The notes beneath the pieces are model-generated. The model saw only the letters and a list, made by a program, of their open reading frames with translations. It made no database searches and was not told the origin of the DNA. A stretch of 64,000 nucleotides of DNA, taken from Romboutsia_C sp015668195 (GTDB lineage: Bacteria > Bacillota > Clostridia > Peptostreptococcales > Peptostreptococcaceae). Within the stretch, counting starts at the first letter, position 1. Each line of letters begins with the position of its first letter. The translations under genes were made by a program, and so were the position numbers. Below, one piece after another: positions 62,541 to 64,000 of the stretch. The DNA is taken from NCBI RefSeq assembly GCF_015668195.1, contig NZ_JADPFC010000002.1, forward strand, positions 496,001 to 560,000. The letters run 5' to 3'.

Positions 62541-62652
62541 TTACTTCCACCTCTTTATTTTTACCTTTATTACTTTATATGAATAGGTTCTTTATTTTGA
62601 TATATATTATATATAAAGTTATATTTGTATATTTTTTGTTACATATATACTA

Positions 62653-62681
62653 TTGAATATATTGCTATACTTTAATATAAT
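62653..62681 (+). promoter_or_regulatory. Sigma-A promoter of the LCP gene
   Basis: TTGAAT (62653-62658) and TATAAT (62676-62681) with a 17-base spacer. The expected start point near 62688 leaves only about 11 bases before the ATG at 62699, which favours the TTG at 62723 as translation start. Confidence 0.82.
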
Positions 62682-62722
62682 AAGTATATTGTTGGAAAAT
62701 GATAAAGAAAGAAGGGATTATT

Positions 62723-63733
62723 TTGTCGAGAAAGAAGAATAAAAAAAGGCTTTCACCTTTGGCAAAGTTCGTTATATTCTTGGCTGTACTAGTTGTTGCT
62801 TTTCCTTTAGCAGCCTTTGGATATCTATACTTTAAGCTGAATAGTATTCATGATTCTAGTGTAAACTCAGATATATTGAACAACAATCAATATAAAAATG
62901 AAAAAGGAATTACTAACATACTATTAATAGGTACTGATGAAAGACCTGGTGAGAAAACATCAAGATCTGATACTATGATGATACTTACTATTGATAACAA
63001 GAATAAGAGTTTAAAACTTACATCACTAGCTCGTGACGCATATGTTGATATTCCTGGACATGGAAAACAAAAACTTACACATGCTTATGCATATGGAAAA
63101 GAAAGTTTACTTATAGAAACTATTGAGAAAAACTTCGAAGTGGATATTCAAGACTATGCTACTGTTAACTTCTATTCATTTATGGATATAGTTGATGCTT
63201 TAGGTGGCGTTGAAGTAGATGTTAAAGAAAATGAAATCAAAGAAATGAATAAATTTATACCAGAAACTTATAAGTGGGATAATAATCCTAATAAAGGCGA
63301 AATTAAGTATATAGAACATGCTGGTAACCAAAAACTTAATGGATATCAATTACTTTCTTACTCTCGTATAAGAAAGAATGACTCTGCTTTTGAAAGAGAT
63401 AGAAGACAAAGAAATGTTATACAAGGTCTAATAAACGGAGTTAAGAATTTACCTGTAACTAAATATCCTGAGTTATTAAATACTATACTTCCTTATATTA
63501 AAACTAATATGAGTCCTACTGAAATAATAGGCTTAGGTACTAAAGTTTTAAGTATGGGTAATTTAGATTTAAAGCAAATGGAATTCCCTATAGATGATGG
63601 TGTTCACAGTACAGGTCATATTATAAGTCATCAAACTGGATGGGTACTTGAATTTACTCCAGATAGTTTAGATATATTACATGACTTTATCTTCAAGGAT
63701 ATAATGCCTAAAGATAATCCTAATATGAAATAG
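62723..63733 (+). CDS. LytR-CpsA-Psr (LCP) family cell-wall glycopolymer ligase
   Basis: About 336 residues. A basic N-terminus and one membrane helix (about residues 12-37) precede the extracellular LCP domain. Core motifs are NILLIGTDERPGEKTSRSDTMM, TSLARDAYVDIPGHGKQKLTHAYAYG (arginine that binds the lipid diphosphate), and the later YSRIRKNDSAFERDRRQRNVI. LCP enzymes move undecaprenyl-linked glycopolymers to peptidoglycan. The TTG at 62723, about 7 bases after GAAGGGA, gives the N-terminus MSRKKNKKR and is preferred; the ATG at 62699 has no ribosome binding site. Monocistronic. Confidence 0.93.
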   Translation: MSRKKNKKRLSPLAKFVIFLAVLVVAFPLAAFGYLYFKLNSIHDSSVNSDILNNNQYKNEKGITNILLIGTDERPGEKTSRSDTMMILTIDNKNKSLKLTSLARDAYVDIPGHGKQKLTHAYAYGKESLLIETIEKNFEVDIQDYATVNFYSFMDIVDALGGVEVDVKENEIKEMNKFIPETYKWDNNPNKGEIKYIEHAGNQKLNGYQLLSYSRIRKNDSAFERDRRQRNVIQGLINGVKNLPVTKYPELLNTILPYIKTNMSPTEIIGLGTKVLSMGNLDLKQMEFPIDDGVHSTGHIISHQTGWVLEFTPDSLDILHDFIFKDIMPKDNPNMK

Positions 63734-63745
63734 ATTTTTAATAAA

Positions 63746-63779
63746 AAAAACACCCTATAAGCTTTTATAGGGTGTTTTT
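63746..63779 (+). terminator. Terminator of the LCP gene
   Basis: AAAAACACCCTATAA pairs with TTATAGGGTGTTTTT across a 4-base loop. Confidence 0.92.
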
Positions 63780-63796
63780 CTTATAATCATACAAAT

Positions 63797-63832
63797 AAAA
63801 GAGTTATTCTATTTAAATAGAATAACTCTTTT
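63797..63832 (-). terminator. Terminator of the CWB2-domain gene
   Basis: A perfect 18-base self-complementary hairpin (AAAAGAGTTATTCTATTT and its complement) about 20 bases past the stop codon at 63850, followed by TATTTGT on the minus strand. Confidence 0.85.
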
Positions 63833-63849
63833 TTATTAATAATCTAATA

Positions 63850-64000
63850 TTATTTAACTAAATTTACTACATTATTAAAGGCAGTATTATTTATTCCCCC
63901 ACCTATTTTATGTATACTTTGTGTATTTTTTACACCTAATACAGTCTTTTGAGTTTCACTAATAGTATCTCCTAATATAACAATAGGAGAATTAAGCTTT
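63850..64000 (-). CDS. C-terminal end of a CWB2-domain cell-wall protein (truncated by the window edge)
   Basis: Only the last 50 or so residues lie in the window. They read SPIVILGDTISETQKTVLG, then IHKIGGGINNTAFNNVVNLVK and stop. This matches the end of a putative cell-wall-binding repeat 2 (CWB2), with its strand VILGD, the IxxIGGG turn and the final helix. CWB2 modules attach proteins such as the C. difficile SlpA/Cwp family to the anionic polymer of the wall. The N-terminal part and any enzymatic domain are outside the window. The LCP gene next to it could make the polymer attachment. Confidence 0.8.
   Translation of the reverse strand, partial: KLNSPIVILGDTISETQKTVLGVKNTQSIHKIGGGINNTAFNNVVNLVK

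Noticed and set aside
1..64000. CRISPR arrays, tRNA or rRNA genes, prophage or transposase genes
   Set aside because: I looked on both strands and found no repeat-spacer pattern, no tRNA-like cloverleaf, and no integrase, phage or transposase motif. Weak tRNA-like sequences could still be missed by eye.

Overview
The window looks like a chromosomal segment of a low-GC, anaerobic, endospore-forming Firmicute, most likely of the family Peptostreptococcaceae (Clostridioides/Paraclostridium/Romboutsia relatives). The evidence is very AT-rich DNA, pyruvate:ferredoxin oxidoreductase, a class III fructose-bisphosphatase, an alpha/beta-type small acid-soluble spore protein, an orphan adenine methyltransferase that matches C. 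difficile CamA along most of its length, and a CWB2 cell-wall-anchoring domain at the right edge. I see no rRNA, tRNA, CRISPR array, phage or transposase. The species is not determined.

Layout. 0.1-9.3 kb: a YmfF/YmfH peptidase-like pair and a membrane-anchored ferrochelatase-fold protein, divergent from ychF; then a CstA-family transporter next to a LytS/LytTR two-component pair. 9.3-13 kb: a MurE-type ligase, an aspartate racemase and a D-aspartate ligase, which together suggest an L-Lys/D-Asp type peptidoglycan bridge. 13-24 kb: central carbon metabolism, with glucose PTS EIICBA and its GlcT antiterminator (two RAT/terminator switches), Fbp, pyruvate:ferredoxin oxidoreductase and DeoC. 24.5-29.4 kb: an HxlR regulator, a stand-alone PduL phosphotransacylase and an aroC-aroB-aroA operon. 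29.5-36.7 kb: a flavoprotein, a GAF-PP2C phosphatase, small unknown genes, a SASP, an HI0933-family flavoprotein, a PAP2 phosphatase and hpt.

37-47.5 kb: a CobD/HisC-like PLP enzyme, a dicarboxylate symporter, an orphan histidine kinase with an ABC-type solute-binding sensor, a DUF1232 protein, asnA behind an asparagine T-box, a PTS IIC protein and ptsH-ptsI. 47.8-52.2 kb: the camA ortholog between two patatin-like lipases. 52.2-59.1 kb: an EAL-type c-di-GMP enzyme with a degenerate GGDEF, an amidase lacking a zinc ligand, a short UppS-like prenyltransferase, and a DUF4358 lipoprotein-MBOAT-DHHW surface-acylation set. 59.3-64 kb: an agrB-agrD-agrC quorum-sensing locus whose pheromone precursor (40 aa, too short for routine gene calling) has serine instead of cysteine in the core, an amidase/DUF3298 pair, an LCP cell-wall ligase and the truncated CWB2 gene.

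Cell-envelope functions recur across the window (peptidoglycan precursor modification, lipid carrier synthesis, O-acylation, LCP attachment, CWB2 anchoring). Regulation is largely by RNA leaders (T-box, RAT) and dedicated membrane kinases. A roughly 180-bp dispersed repeat occurs twice, each time directly behind an intrinsic terminator. Start codons were re-chosen for many genes where a Shine-Dalgarno sequence or promoter rules out the longest reading frame. All assignments are from reading sequence and family knowledge; no database search was run.
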